NCBI GenBank assembly: GCA_037975125.1
Contig: CM075857.1
Location: 75,535,345 to 75,599,344 of the forward strand
Direction: 5' to 3'
Source of the DNA: Latrodectus hesperus
Lineage: Eukaryota; Arthropoda; Arachnida; Araneae; Theridiidae
Length of the DNA: 64,000 nt
The notes below the pieces were generated by a model. The model was not told the origin of the DNA and ran no database searches. It saw only the letters and a list, made by a program, of their open reading frames with translations. Position 1 is the first letter of the stretch, and each line of letters begins with the position of its first letter. A program made the translations under genes and the position numbers. Shown piece after piece: positions 1-17,135 of this stretch.

Positions 1-446
1 GAAAAAATATTCTACAATTACTTAATATAAAATTATTACTACAGTTCTATATAGTTATTTAATACAAAATATTCAATTCATAAATTTAATGCAAATTTCT
101 GAATGGAGGAAAATTGCACTTTTAAATTCCAACACTGGCCAAATTTTACAAGAAATATGAGTAATAATTAGCTTGAATTTGAATGAAAATTGCAAATCCA
201 CAATGTTTCTTCTTTTCAAGAATTTACAGCAGGCTCTGCTTGTGGAAAAAATTTGTTAATCCTGAGAACAGTATTATGAAATATGTATTATGGTTATATT
301 TACTTTTATAATTAATGGTGTAATTGTTAATCTGTAATTCGCGTTTTAAAATGTTCTCATATCCTTATTGATTATATTTTATCTTTTTATACTCATATTT
401 TTTTAACACAACAGCTCAACATTTTTTTTAATTTTTACCTTCTTTT

Positions 447-741
447 CCGACGCCGGTCACTTGGGTGACGAACCCTATGACCGCCGTTGTCCACAACAAG
501 ACTCATTTGCTACTCATTTGTCGTTACCCAGTGGGCACCTGTGAACCAAGTCACGAAAACGAGTAGCTTTGCCTGCGCCATACCACCACAAACCCGTTTA
601 TAGGGTGGGCCACATTCATACATCATCACAGAAAAAAGGACAGAGAAATACAGAGAAAGAAAGTAACATCCATGCCCGAACCGGGATTCGAACCCGGGAC
701 CCACAGCTCAGGAGACAGAAGCGCTAACCACTCAGCCTAAA
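447..741 (-). repeat. tRNA-derived SINE family A, copy 1
   Basis: Read on the minus strand it starts with a tRNA-like head, GGCTGAGTGGTTAGCG (A-box-like), followed by GGGTTCGAATCCCGG (B box). A body shared with copies at 4753, 6113 and 6523 follows: GCATGGATGTTACTTTC, ATGTATGAATGTGGCCC, TGGTTCACAGGTGCCCA. It ends at the common CGCCG(T/G) tail near 447. Near 480-515 it carries an extra segment relative to the other copies. Such elements are transcribed by RNA polymerase III and moved by a LINE in trans; activity cannot be judged here. Confidence 0.85.
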
Positions 742-866
742 TCAATATATACTAAATTCAGCTTTATGGTCTTTAAATTTCTATTTTGCAAATTTTCCTA
801 TTTAGTAAATTGCAGAAACATGTAATTATAGAAACTCATTATTGCAATGCTTTATAAAAGACTTAC

Positions 867-4084
<3,218 letters not shown>

Positions 4085-4300
4085 CTGGAGAGTTACTCAA
4101 CGCTCTCGACATCAGCAAGAAATTGAGATCTTCCGGAGTTCTTGAAAAGATCTGACAAACACACAACGAAGGTAGAAAGAGGGAAAATGAGGGTGCTTAA
4201 GCTGGTGACTTTCTTAATTTGGAATCCCGGAAAAAAATGATGATTCGGTCCTCACACTTCGTTGAGCACCCTCATTGTATTCCTCCCACACATGCGGTAA
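4085..4300 (-). promoter_or_regulatory. Probable 5' UTR and promoter-proximal region of the kainate receptor gene
   Basis: The 200 bases upstream of the start codon are richer in GC than the surroundings and contain a short inverted repeat (4188-4200 with 4262-4274, core GAGGGTGCT / AGCACCCTC, one mismatch). No convincing TATA box or initiator was found. The call rests on position alone. Confidence 0.3.
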
Positions 4301-4752
4301 CACTAGTGAGAATGGAAATTCGGTGTTACGTTATCTGAAGGTAATGATGTCTCCCGAGAAGAATCGAGATTTATGGAATTACTCTTTCCTGTTGTATATT
4401 TTTCTGGCAATGAGAGCAAGTAATTTGACAATGGAATCAGTTCGCTTTCTAGTAAATGGCAATCGTTTGTAATATTATTATGTTAATTTCGTTTTTGGTC
4501 ATTTTCAAGTAAATGATTTAATTCCAGAAAATAATATCAGTCAAATAAATACTTCAATGTGAAATTAAAATAAGGAAGGGAAGAGACACTAGCGTTAATT
4601 TATATACAACAAAGTTTTGAAGGTTTTTTTTTTTTTTTTTTTTGGAAAATTAAATACTTTAAATATAAGTTTTATTTTACATCATGAATTATTAACTCAA
4701 TAATCTTTCTTCAGAAAATAAATTTATTATTTTTATGTCTAATTTTATCTGT

Positions 4753-5014
4753 AGGTCCCGGGTTCGAATCTCGGTTCGGGCATGGATGTTACTTTCTTTC
4801 TCTGTTCTCTCTGTGTTTCTCTACTCTTTCTTCGATGATGATGTATGAATGTGGCCCACTCTATTAACGGGTTTGTGGTGGTATGTCGCGGGCAACGCTA
4901 CTCGCCTCTGAGACTTGGTTCACAGGTGCACACTGGGTAACGACAAATGAGTATCAGTTTCTGGCCTTGTTGTGGCATAGGGTTCGTCACCCAAGTGCCC
5001 GCCGTTGGAATAAA
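4753..5014 (+). repeat. tRNA-derived SINE family A, copy 2 (5'-truncated)
   Basis: Begins at GTCCCGGGTTCGAATC, so the A-box half of the tRNA head is missing while the B box and full body remain. It ends GTGCCCGCCGTTGG followed by AATAAAAATG. The 5' truncation fits incomplete reverse transcription. Confidence 0.85.
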
Positions 5015-5577
5015 AATGTCTTATTTTATTGAAATATAAAAGTGTTTAAATGGATTTAATAATGTTATGTTTCCCACCTATTTTATGTTTTTGTTGAATA
5101 TATTATTATAAGTTTTCCAAAATGAGATGTGCAACAAATTTATCGAAATCAATTTAAACTACATAAATTACACTACTTTCATATAATTTCTATATGAAAG
5201 GAAATATATATACAAACATGTTACCTAGAAAATTAGTAAAATTTATCAGTTTTTCTGTGTTATAAGAAAGAAAATCTAAAATAAATATTAAAATGAATCA
5301 AATGAGATCAAACCCGGAATCTTAATTTCTGATGAGCATGGTCTTACTATTAAGTCCATAATTAATTCACATTTATTCCAAAACTTTAAGAACTTTTCAG
5401 TATCAATCATCAGAATCTTCAAATTCTGATAAAGATGCTTAGCTTGTATATCCTTAAATATATTGAAACTAGTAAGAAAACAATATTAGAGTTAATGAAG
5501 TATATTTTATAATATATTTTATCGATAAATCAATATAGTAATTTATTCATGTATATTTTTATTTTTCTACAACCCTA

Positions 5578-5608
<31 letters not shown>

Positions 5609-6112
5609 CTTTAAAACGAGTCAGAAAAATAGTTGTCAATCATATACCTGTACATATATAGTTCCATTTAGATTTTGTCTTTCATTTCGGATTATGCAGT
5701 ATTAAAAAATTAAATTTATAAATGCTTATAAACAGCATTTTATATTTACTAATTCTTATTTCATCAAAAAAATTCCTTTTGAATAAATCATTCCTATTGG
5801 TAAGGGAATATAATCTAAATTTTCCATGCCATATGAAAATAGAATCAATTAATGTTTACATACTTCAATCGAAATTTAAAAAAAACTAGCAGTTACAGGA
5901 TCATTAGATAATCCCTAATGTTATGCTGCTGAAAAATTATTAACGCCAAGATTATAGATGAATGGTTAACATTGTACTTTTTAGCCTAACAATTCGTGGA
6001 TCAGATTCTTAGGTGAATAATGAACGCAAATAATGAATTATTAATTCAAAGTTTAAATGTAAATAAGAAACAACACATCTTAACTTCCATAAAATATACT
6101 TATTAATTTTTT

Positions 6113-6398
6113 TCCAACGGCGGGCACTTGGATGACGAACCCTATGCCACAACAAGGCCAGAAACTGCTACTCATTTGTCTTTATATATACCGGGCACCT
6201 GTGAACCAAGTCATGGAGGTGAGTAGTGTTGCTCGTGCCATACCAACACAAATTACGTTTATATAGGGTGAGCCACATTCATACATCATCACAGAAGAAA
6301 AGACAGAGAAACACAAAAAGAAAATAACATCTATGCCCGAACCCGGGACCCCACAGCTCAGGAGTCCGGAACGCTAACCACTCAGCCATCGGTCGGCT
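6113..6398 (-). repeat. tRNA-derived SINE family A, copy 3
   Basis: Full-length copy on the minus strand. The tRNA-like head is at 6340-6398 (GGCTGAGTGGTTAGCG) and the common 3' tail at about 6113-6125 (CAACGGCGGGCACTTGG on the plus strand). The B box is damaged (CCCGAACCCGGGACC instead of the full GGTTCGAATCC). It lies 125 bp from copy 4 in opposite orientation. Confidence 0.85.
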
Positions 6399-6522
6399 AA
6401 AATATCCTTATTAAAACTGCAATAAATTTACATTATATTTTGTTCTGCAAAATGTATAACTTTGCATCTTTGATTAAGCCTCAGTAATTTTCCGAAAAAA
6501 TTTCTCTGTTACTTTCTTTCTT

Positions 6523-6838
6523 CAGCCGACCAATGGCTGAGTGGTTAGCGTTTCTGACTCTTGAGCTATGGGTCCCGGGTTCGAATCCCGGTTCGGGCAT
6601 GGATGTTACTATATCTCTGTGTTTCTCTGTCCTTTCTTGTGTGTTGATGTATGAATGTGGCCCGCCCTATAAACGGGTCTGTGGTGGTATGACGCGGGCA
6701 ACGCTACTCGCCTCCGTGACTTGGTTCACAGGTGCCCGCTGGGTAACGACAAATGAGTAGCAGTTTCAGGCCTTGTTGTGGCGAAGGGTTAGTCACCCAA
6801 GTACTCGCCGTTATTTAAAAAAAAAAGAAAAAAAAACT
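6523..6838 (+). repeat. tRNA-derived SINE family A, copy 4
   Basis: The best-preserved copy: GGCTGAGTGGTTAGCG, then GGGTTCGAATCCCGG, then the shared body ending CAAGTACTCGCCGTTA, then an A-rich tail with a few G (6812-6837). An apparent 75-codon open frame inside it is only the SINE body read through; the same body appears in all copies. Confidence 0.88.
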
Positions 6839-6839
6839 T

Positions 6840-8436
6840 TCTTTTTTAGAACGTAAAGTATACTTTGATAACATCCTTGTTGTTAATAAAATTCAGCGTA
6901 AGCATCATTCTTTTGAATGGGTTTAGAAGTGTGGGTTATAATTTTCATATTTAGAAAAATATTTAATCACAATACTAATTTTATAAATATAAATATTTTA
7001 TGAACTCATATTTCTACAAAACCTGTATTGAGAATCAAAAGATACTTATTAAATAACATCAGGAAAGAATTCAAATTATTTTTGGCAATAAATTGGATTG
7101 CACTATTACATATAGATATCGAATATGCAATACTATGAGAAACAGTGGAGAATTATATCCCTTTCGAATTTTATATTGCTAAACAGTCTTAAGATTCTTT
7201 CATCAATAAAAATGAAATAGATTATGGTTATTTATTGCTTGTAAATTTGATTTAACAAATACGATATTGGCATTATGTACTATAATTATTAGTCCATTTA
7301 ATAGAAATTGATCAATAAATAATTTATCTCATTAGATATTGATCATTTATTAAAAACACATTTCAGGATTATCTATATGAATTAGTCTTTACGATAATAA
7401 CAAAAGAAACTAAGCAAAATGTGATTTAAAAATTTAAACATTTTGACTTTTCTTTATTAGTTAAAAAATTATTTATCATTTAAATCATAAATTCGTATTT
7501 CTCAAAAAGTAATCCCGGAAGAAATACTTTTATATCTATGAATTATTCAAAATGTGTATGTATCACACAGTCTAAAATTAGCAAAGATAAATCAATATGA
7601 TTGGAAAAATTCATCAATGAAAATAATATATCCAAATCTTGTATAGCAAGCATTAAATATCTGAATTCAAGAGATAAAATTCTTGAGGCTATAATATTTC
7701 ACAATATTTACTAAAATCCGAGTGAAAAATATAACACTTCAAGCTAATTATTTGACATATTAAAAGTTAATGATAATATTTTCATTGAAAATCTTTAATG
7801 CGCTGTGCTTGCATTACTTTCAGTATTTTTAATTGCTTGATTGCCCATAATTTGCATGATTTGATCATAAAAACGTTCAATAGGGTAAAATGTTGCACAA
7901 TCTATCTTATTATTTTTCGTATACAGTTTTCAAATAGATTTTATCATCCATCAAGAGTTTCTTATTTTTCCAAGCTGTGAAACCAAAGCTAAGAATAATT
8001 CTCCACCTATGTCAATATAATTGTTTAATAATTATTTAGATCAGAATAGTTCGAAATAAAATTTTGTAATGATGACAAATAAGTAATGATGAATATGCAT
8101 TATTTATTTTACCAAGTTTCTATTACGTTTTCAGTTTATCAACTAGTTTTTATAAAAGATTATGCAAATCATTATACCAACTCTAGAGACATCATCATGC
8201 TCATTTTTAATTGAAACTTCAAAAACTCATTTAAAAAATCTTTTGGATGTAATTTTTTCAGATTATGTCCTTTCTATGCCCCTTTTAAGCAATAAAAAAA
8301 GACCATTAATATATTCTGTTTTAATTTTCAAATTTCGGAATTATTTTATTATATATCCTTAATCAATCACAATAATGCTGAGGTTCAAATGATAAACATG
8401 TAAGCAATACATTTTAATGAATATGTCTATCCTTCA
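6840..8436. other. AT-rich intergenic, nothing recognised
   Basis: No exon-like segment, RNA gene or transposon was recognised. Short open frames (for example at 7798 and 8162) have the composition of random AT-rich sequence. Confidence 0.6.
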
Positions 8437-9180
<744 letters not shown>

Positions 9181-9184
9181 TATA

Positions 9185-9186
<2 letters not shown>

Positions 9187-9216
<30 letters not shown>
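9187..9216. repeat. (TA)n microsatellite
   Basis: About 30 bp of TA just outside the right arm of the inverted repeat. Confidence 0.95.
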
Positions 9217-9219
<3 letters not shown>

Positions 9220-12200
9220 CTGCAAGTTATCCGAGCATGGCTGTATATTTAGAATTTACTGCATATCACAGATCCTGAGATAGCATTTCTTCAAAAATAA
9301 TAATTAAATTATTAGGATGGGAACTTACACTGTATGGTTTATTTTATTTCTGAAAGGAATTTTATGGCTGGAATAATTTCGAACACATAATAATTTCATA
9401 ATTCAGCCACCCTACAACAGTTCCTTCGACAAGAATAAATAAGTTATCGAGAATTCTCCACATCGTTAATTAAATAGTGAACTAATCTCAAAATACTAAA
9501 TGCTCACTTTTACTATTATGTATATTTATTCTTATTTAGTAATTATAGTCGCAGTCATCACAACTTTCTGTATTCTAGCTAATTTGCAACTTGTCTAATG
9601 TTATTGGTGTTGCATAATAGAAAACTGAAGGCTAACATAATAACCATTGTAATATCCCCCTTATATTGCCTATTCAGAGGACCTATTATATGAAGTAAAT
9701 GGCGCTGTTCACGTGTCGAAAATCTGGAAAACTCTCATCCATTTACACAGATAATATGCATGCTTAAAGCAGGAATGGAAAATCATACTTCCCTACTCAG
9801 TAATCAATGGAATTGAAACTATCTCATCCGTTGAAAAAAATGGTCATACGCAGAGCAACAGATACAAGAATCCTTTCAGGTGTAAGAATTCCAGTTATTT
9901 TGAAAAGTTATTAAGTTCACTGAACATTTTTAGAATAAAGAAACTTTAATAATGTAAACAATTTAATGGTACATAACTTTTTTTAAATATGTAAACAATT
10001 TAATCACACACATCAAAGTAGCTTGAATGAGAGAAAAGCAATATTTCTTGTCAGATAAACGTATCTTACAAAAAAAACTTTTTGAAAAATTAAATATCAT
10101 TAAGCTTAATTGAAACACTGAGAAAAATTCATAAAATAGGGGAATATGATCTTTGCTCAATAGTTGCTTTTTGACTTGAAGGCTAATTCAACAAAATAAA
10201 TTTTACATATTTATTTTAAAGTATAAATTTCAAAGCTTAAGTTTTAAAATGAATTACAGAATTTCTTTGTTAAGTAGTTGACATCGAATAGTTCTTCTGG
10301 TCATACATGCGTTTCTATAGGGTGCTGTAATAGAAATACAAATGTGGTAGAGTATTTCATTGGTGCCATGCACACAATACACTTGTCTTCTCTTAATGGT
10401 GCTACGAAAAAGTTGCAATCTTTTCCATCAGTCTGTCGCCCAATTTTGCATCAACCGATTTCATGTTCAAGTGACAGTTACTTGCTTATACTCAAGATAT
10501 GACCATATTCTTGGCAGGATACTCTGTAGACATTAGATCTTCTTCAAGTACAAAAATCAGATTAAAAGACATTTGTTTTACTTTATGAGGCTTCTAAATT
10601 TGCATATGTAAAAAAAAAATCAAGTTTTTTTTTTTAAAAAAAGCAGTAACTTTTTAAGTTTTACATAAAGTTTGCAAGTTTTTTACGTGCGGCAACATTG
10701 ATATTATAAATATTTACACCTGGATATAATCAAGGTGAAAATTTCATATGATTTTTACCATTCTTCCTGAGTATTAAATTTCTATTTTCAACGGTGAAAT
10801 TTTGTTTGTTTTTAGGTTTACAAAAGAGCAAGACACCAAATTAAATTTAATTTCACAAATGTACATGATATTAGCGCAAGATCAGTCATAAAAATTAAAT
10901 TCAGGAAGTAATCTGTTTTGTACTTTCTTATATATGAGGCATTTTGCTTAAATATGACCTATTATTATTTCTCAATAACACAAATTTAAAGCCAGATCTT
11001 CCATCACGACGCCATACACACTGCTTATGTACTACACACAAGTAGAATACTAAATCCTATTTTTTTTCAGACAAAGCTTTTGTCCGCTTGACAAAAATTT
11101 TTGTTTTATTTCTATTTGAAATTTTTAGAAATCATTAATTAGTGTTAATTTTCTATGGATAATTTTGAAAAATATGCTTTTCAAAATCATCTATTATTAA
11201 TATTAGCTTTTAAATTTAGGTATTTTATCAAGCTGCTATCGATTTTCTCAAAACGCTCACTTTTACCCCGTAAAATTTTCACGTGTAAAATGCTCTATTG
11301 TTAATGCAATTAAATCACAGAAATCGTATTCAAATTAAAGTTTCTGCAGTGTTTTAATTGAAGTTTAAATTAAAAATGCTTTATTCAGTTATTTTTTTAT
11401 TAAAAACCAAAAATATTCAAAATATTTTTCTAATTTTAAAAAACAGTATCAATGAGGAAGATTTAAATAAAATGAAAATAGCTTTTAAAAATTTTGAGAA
11501 ATTTTACTAGCGAATCACGCGCGCGTTTTTTGAAATTATTACTAATTATTCAACTGAGATCTTTATATAGTTGATTTTTTTATTAAAATAATTATCATCT
11601 CGTAGGTCCCACAAACACCTGTTATCTACTGAACAATATATAATCGAATTAATAAATACATATTATAAAACAAACAAAAAAATTATAAAGCATATTGACC
11701 AATTAAGTTTAACTTGCTTTTAAATTATTTAATGATAAATTCTTCCATTTCTACAGAAAATTTGAATTCCATGTTCTTATATAAACAGCGCGAATCAAGA
11801 AAACATACACTTGTCGTTCGATTGTGAATGAAAAAAATTAAAAAACATGCTGAATACTTCATTTGGTGGAAAGCTCCTTTACCAACCACCTACCAGCACT
11901 CCACTAAATGATGTAACGAATGACTACTCAATTTGGTCATTCGTTACATCATTTAGTGGAGGGCTGGTAGGTGGTTGGTGGATGGCTTGTGGTCAGCTGG
12001 TAGTCATCCACCATGTCTGGGTAACGGTGACCAGGTTTACTGAATGCCGAAAATTTCATAATTAAAAAATATTCATGATTATAAATAAATTAATAATAAC
12101 ATTCTGATGAATAGATATGAATGCAAATGAACACAAATAATTATTTTAAAGTTATTTTAAGTTTTAAGTTAAAAATATTTACACAAAGATGTAATCGTAA

Positions 12201-15200
12201 ATAAAAACAAAAAGTGTAGGAAACAAATAAATAAAGCTATCATATTCTCTAACAGTTCTTTATGCTTTATAGAACTCATTATAGGCCCTTCGAATCGCAG
12301 ATTGTCGAAAAAATCATCTTAATTGTGGAATCTCCATTTGCTTTCATCACTGAAAATGACTGTACACCTATTTACTACCTCAGAAAATATGAAGACAGCT
12401 TGATTTTGTTATTAGATCTATACATTTTTACCATTAAATGATTTGCATTCTTCGTGACGAGAATCCATATTATACTCTTAACTTACTCCACTATTTTCGT
12501 AAGATGAATATTTTTATCATGTATTCTTTAAGACTCTCCCTAAGAGAAAATATACTTTATTGTCTGATGTCTGATAAAAGTAGTATTTCGACTGCTTCAA
12601 AATAGGATACCCCTAAATAAACTTACGTCCAATCTCTTAACATATACATTAACTCTCTCATCAGAAGTCAATCTAACTAATTTTCAATTGGTCCAGTATT
12701 TAAAATGAATGTTCTATATTCATAATTTTAATACGGGAATGACTTTATTATGTTTAAATGTTTGTTCATGACAGGGTAGACCAAATCAACACACGTTTGT
12801 CGTGCAATAAAGAGTCAATTTCTAAATTTATAAGAATATATTTTTAAATCCCTCCATTGCTTCTAAAGTTTTTTTCTTATGATATTTTTAAACAAAATTT
12901 ATACATTTAATAGGTCCAAACCACTAGGAAAGAAGAAGAAAAAAATCTATTAGTGAAATATGGAATTATTCAAATAATTGGCTGCATTGCAAATCTTTAA
13001 TCCAATATATAATTGTTCACTAATTTGTTGTATAAGCAAATGAATTCTCTACAAATTGGAAGCACAACGGTGTTCTGTTTTTCACATGTAGAAATAGAAA
13101 CTAAATTTCCTTGAAACAGGACTTCTTTTCAAAAACTTTTTTCTAAAGTAAAGTGTCGAGTGTCTTTTTCATATGACTTCATTATAACTCTCTGAATATT
13201 GCGAAATCTTAAAAAAATTTTAATTTTTCTACTGGCAAAAATTCAGCGGTGTTTTTCAATAAGTTCATTAAACTTTCTTTTTTAAGAAATAAAAAGCATG
13301 ATCATCACACTATTCGTTAAAGTTCCCAAAGGAATTTGGAATAATTTCATTTAAACACAATGGTAAGATTTCCCCTGTTTAAAAAAAATAAAAAATTATA
13401 AATCATTTCTAAAATAACGATTATTAAGTACTTATTTCCTAATAATCACAAACATTCGAACAGATATTTCACCATGGTTTCCTAACATGGTAGAAAATTT
13501 AAATGTTTTCGAATGAAAATTCGAAAATTAGACCCTTACCGTTGTTAAACAATCGAAGATGTTTATTGCGTTTTGGCATATTAGATGTACACCTGGCAAA
13601 TCTATTTGAGAGTTACCTATGTTTTCTTTTTTGCAAAACCCTTATTCGTGAAAAAGTTCATTGAAAAGGCCTCCCAGCATAGATGATAAAAACATAAAAC
13701 TGCTTTCAGCTAATCAGTCATCTATCATTCGGTGTCAATATTCGAACTTGGATTCATTTTAACTTAATAACAGGGCAGCTATTTGAAGTAAGAAGTCACA
13801 AGTTTGATTCCATTGCCTATTAAATAACAGAAGAAGAATTTTGCATTTTTGTTTACAGTTCTTACGTTTTTAGGTATAGTTTATAATTTCTGATTAACTC
13901 CTTTGCAATCGATGAATGTGGCTTATTAGCCATTAAAATTATCCAAAAATCAAAATGGAATAAGTATTCGTATGCCTTATAACCACTTTTAGGTTATTTA
14001 TTCTGCAGTTTGAATGTAACTGTAGGACTCCGTTTGTTCAAAGAGAGGGTCTCGCTTTCCGAATAAAAGATGCCAGGATCAATATATTCCACAATGAGAT
14101 AACAGTGATAGATGTTGAGCTTCTGTTCTCAATATTTACCAGTGTTAGAATAGTTGCATAAGAATTCCCCAAGTTTTTTCTCGGGGACTAGTGAATATGG
14201 CCTACAGTCTATAAAAAGTTTTCCCAAAAGACAAAACACGAGAACTTTTAAAGCCTTACAGCTTCCAGCTGTTAATTTATTTGTTAGCAGTATCAAATAT
14301 GCAACTTTTATTGCCTATTCCTCCACAACCACTCTTTTGTACTAACTAGAATAGTAAATTTTTTTGGGATATTTGTTCGATTGATTTTGTGATTTTGTTA
14401 AAAGGTCAAGCTCTAAATCAATTGATTTTATCAAACTCATTTATATATCAAATTAAATTTTATTTATCACTCATATATAGTGTATCTTCTTTACATCTCT
14501 AGAACTAACTTTTTAGAATGTTTTGAACTAGAATCAATTATTAATCATGTTTCAAAATCTCTGAGAGCTAAGTCTTATGAACTGATAACAGATAATCTAC
14601 ATGTGATTTCGCTTAAAACAGTGGAAATTATTAATAAAAGAACATAAGAATAATCAATCTTAATATCAAATAAATAATCATCTCATCAATGAAAATATAT
14701 TACTTTGAACACCATCGACAAAGTCATTCAAAAAAAAAAGAAATCTTTTACAAATTCAAACGAATCAGAATGGCATACAAGTACAACAAAGACAAGAATA
14801 GCATCGAAAATGAGGAAGCGTCATGTTATATTTGTGGAAAGCATTTTCCCTCACAAAGGGAAAAAGAAATAGGGGTGGTAAAAAATATCTGAAATACATT
14901 TAACTGTACTATGAAATAAGTTCATCTTCAACAATAATCAAAAAATATAATCAAATTTTCATCTCAACAGCATTTTTCATCATAAAAGATTTTACCTTTA
15001 TTTTAATCAAGTTTCTCCATAAAAATTGAAATGAAGAGACAATATTATAATACCTTTTTCTAAATATGAAAATCGGCATTATTTTCACTTTTGCTTATTA
15101 TTCCAAAAAGTTTCATTTAGAAGATACGTGTTTTCAACATAAGTAAATGCAGAATTAAGTTATTAAAATAAATTGTATTATTTATAATTTTAAACACACA

Positions 15201-16900
15201 TAAAGTTGAAAGTCGTTGGGAAAACATTTTGAACAAATTTCATTGTTTTTTGTGCGGAAAAAAAAATTCAAAAACAATCTCAGGATGTTTCATATATAGT
15301 GAAAAAAAATTTTTTTATCAAAAAATTTGATTTTGAAAATTTTTTAAAAATTTATTCTAGAAAACATTTTTAAGCTTGTATTTTAATTCTCATTGTGATA
15401 GTAAATCCCAAAGATCCCTTTTTCCTAAGCCCAAAAATGAATTTACAAGATAGTTTTAAGTCTTTATTACTGCATGAATTTAAACGCAAAGGGCATGGAA
15501 AAAATATAGTGTATCTCTTGGCGAAAATTTGCGACATTTTTTCCCCCAAACTTACTTTTGTACATGTTTGAAGAAACAAGATGGCGCTGAAAACACGATA
15601 GACGAACCAGAAATAAATCAACATCGCTAACATTTTGACACCAAATTGGCGAGAAACTGAGATGCACCATAAAATATAGGCCACTCAAAGGCCTATTATT
15701 TACATTAAATATGAAATTTCTTCCTCCGTTTCTGTTTTTTCGAAAAGGATTTTTCTGTAGGGGACTATATTTACATCAACTTTTTCATATAAAGTTTCCT
15801 TTAAGGTAAAGTATAGAATTACAATTTATTAGTAATAGTAATTTTTGAGGAATATAAATTTGTAATAGAATTAAGTAAAATGTTTACTATTATTAAGTAC
15901 TCTCACCATTGGCCACATTCAGCATTTATTGGTATTAAGATGAAACATTATCTGAAATATGATCTAAATATCTAAAAGATCCTAGATAACAACTCAAGTA
16001 AATTAATTCAAAGCTTTATAAATATTTCTCGCTAAATCAATCCTCTGATACCAATTCCTAAAGTTTTCATTTACAAATTTATTATTCTATCTTAATAATT
16101 TTTTATTGTATGAACTGAAAACTTCGTTTAAAATAGTGCTTTCTAAAATCTTTGAAAGTGTATAAACTACTATAAGTTTTTCTGCTTAGGAAGGTCTCAT
16201 GAAGATTTTATCACATTGCAAAGTATTGAATTTTCTCTACCTAACAACTTGAGGATGGATTAATAACATAGTTGCCTTGACGATAAGACAGACCTACTGT
16301 ATCACCAAATGGAGTTACGTTGTCCATTTATTTTAAAATTACCTTTGACATTATAAGCTTGCATCAGTAATAAAAATATTGTTAAATCATCAATCTTACC
16401 CCATAGCAAAATAAATAAAGTAATTTCACAATTTTGAAATAACTTTATTTATGTTGTTATGTGGTAAGTAATATAGTAATATAAACATTTTTATTTCCCG
16501 TCTAATCTATTTAACAATCATAAAAAAAATTTTTACACCGCAGATAAAAGGGAAATAAAACCGAAACGCTCGACTGAAAATATCACTTCGAACTAAAGTT
16601 ACATCAGATCATAAAAAAATATTTTAAGTGCAAGGCGAAAGACAAGCTGTATTTGTCAGCGAATATTAATGATTGCTTTATTTTAGTGAATAATTGTGTT
16701 TGAAAATTCATGAAAATACAATAATATTTTTATGTATAAAGATGAAATGGATTTTCTTAATGTAACGGAATTTTTGCAAATAATTAATATGCAAATAAAA
16801 TTGTATTCTTTTTATAAAATACTTTATTAAGAGAAAAAAAAGCGAAAAATTATTTTTAATAAAATCATTAAAAATGGGGAAAATTCTTTTAATTTCTTAA
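9220..16900. other. AT-rich intergenic, mostly featureless
   Basis: Apart from the inverted repeat at 11881-11979 nothing firm was found. A 67-codon frame at 14689-14892 contains CYICGKHFPS, which resembles half of a C2H2 finger, but it has no second finger or histidine pair. A GC-richer patch at 10290-10500 and another at 15480-15680 have no recognisable content. Confidence 0.5.
11881..11979. repeat. Near-perfect inverted repeat, 43-bp arms
   Basis: The arm 11881-11923 is the reverse complement of 11937-11979 with one mismatch (CAGCACTCC against GGAGGGCTG). The spacer is 13 bp. The arms are richer in GC than the surroundings. An open frame crossing it is produced by the symmetry and is not evidence for a gene. 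Confidence 0.95.
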
Positions 16901-16949
16901 GTGAACATAACATTTAATATTCATATATAATATGAAAGTGTGATAAAAA

Positions 16950-17135
16950 TGTTGTTGTTGTTGTCGTGCCATAGATAGTGCCGAAAGTTTTCTGTATGAG
17001 GGCCACCAGTTCTGGGGCCTGGAGGCTGTAGAGAATCTCTTGAGGTGGTCCGTCAAGTTGAAACAGGGATCTAATGATTGCTTGGCAGTCCAAAATATGG
17101 TCTGGTGAAAGTTCAGAATCTGGACAAATGTAAGA
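16950..17135 (-). mobile_element. LINE 3'-end fragment (C-terminus of reverse-transcriptase ORF)
   Basis: On the minus strand the frame reads CPDSELSPDHILDCQAI, then LFQLDGPPQEILYSLQ and PELVALIQKTFG, followed by (GTT)n on the plus strand. The CP…S.DHIL.C motif followed by a short 'LxxLQxPELVxLI' tail resembles the C-terminal region of arthropod non-LTR retrotransposon ORF2 proteins, and the trinucleotide tail fits a 3' end. The polymerase and endonuclease parts are absent, so this is a 5'-truncated dead copy. Confidence 0.55.

Noticed and set aside
5940..6012. Possible tRNA-like segment (GATGAATGGTTAACATTG … GGATCAGATTC)
   Set aside because: The A-box resemblance is weak, the B box is missing its GTTC core, and no cloverleaf forms by eye.
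6530..6600. Possible functional tRNA gene
   Set aside because: A and B boxes are present but a SINE body shared with three other copies follows, and no proper acceptor stem closes.
6533..6760. 75-codon open frame, also seen as a related 64-codon frame at 510-704 on the other strand
   Set aside because: Both are the same SINE body read in one frame. The similarity reflects repeat copies, not a protein family.
11847..12065. 72-codon frame across the 43-bp hairpin
   Set aside because: The frame stays open because of the mirrored arms; no known motif.
14689..14892. Possible zinc finger (CYICGKHFPS)
   Set aside because: There is no histidine pair at the required spacing, no second finger and no splice context. 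Chance is the simpler explanation.
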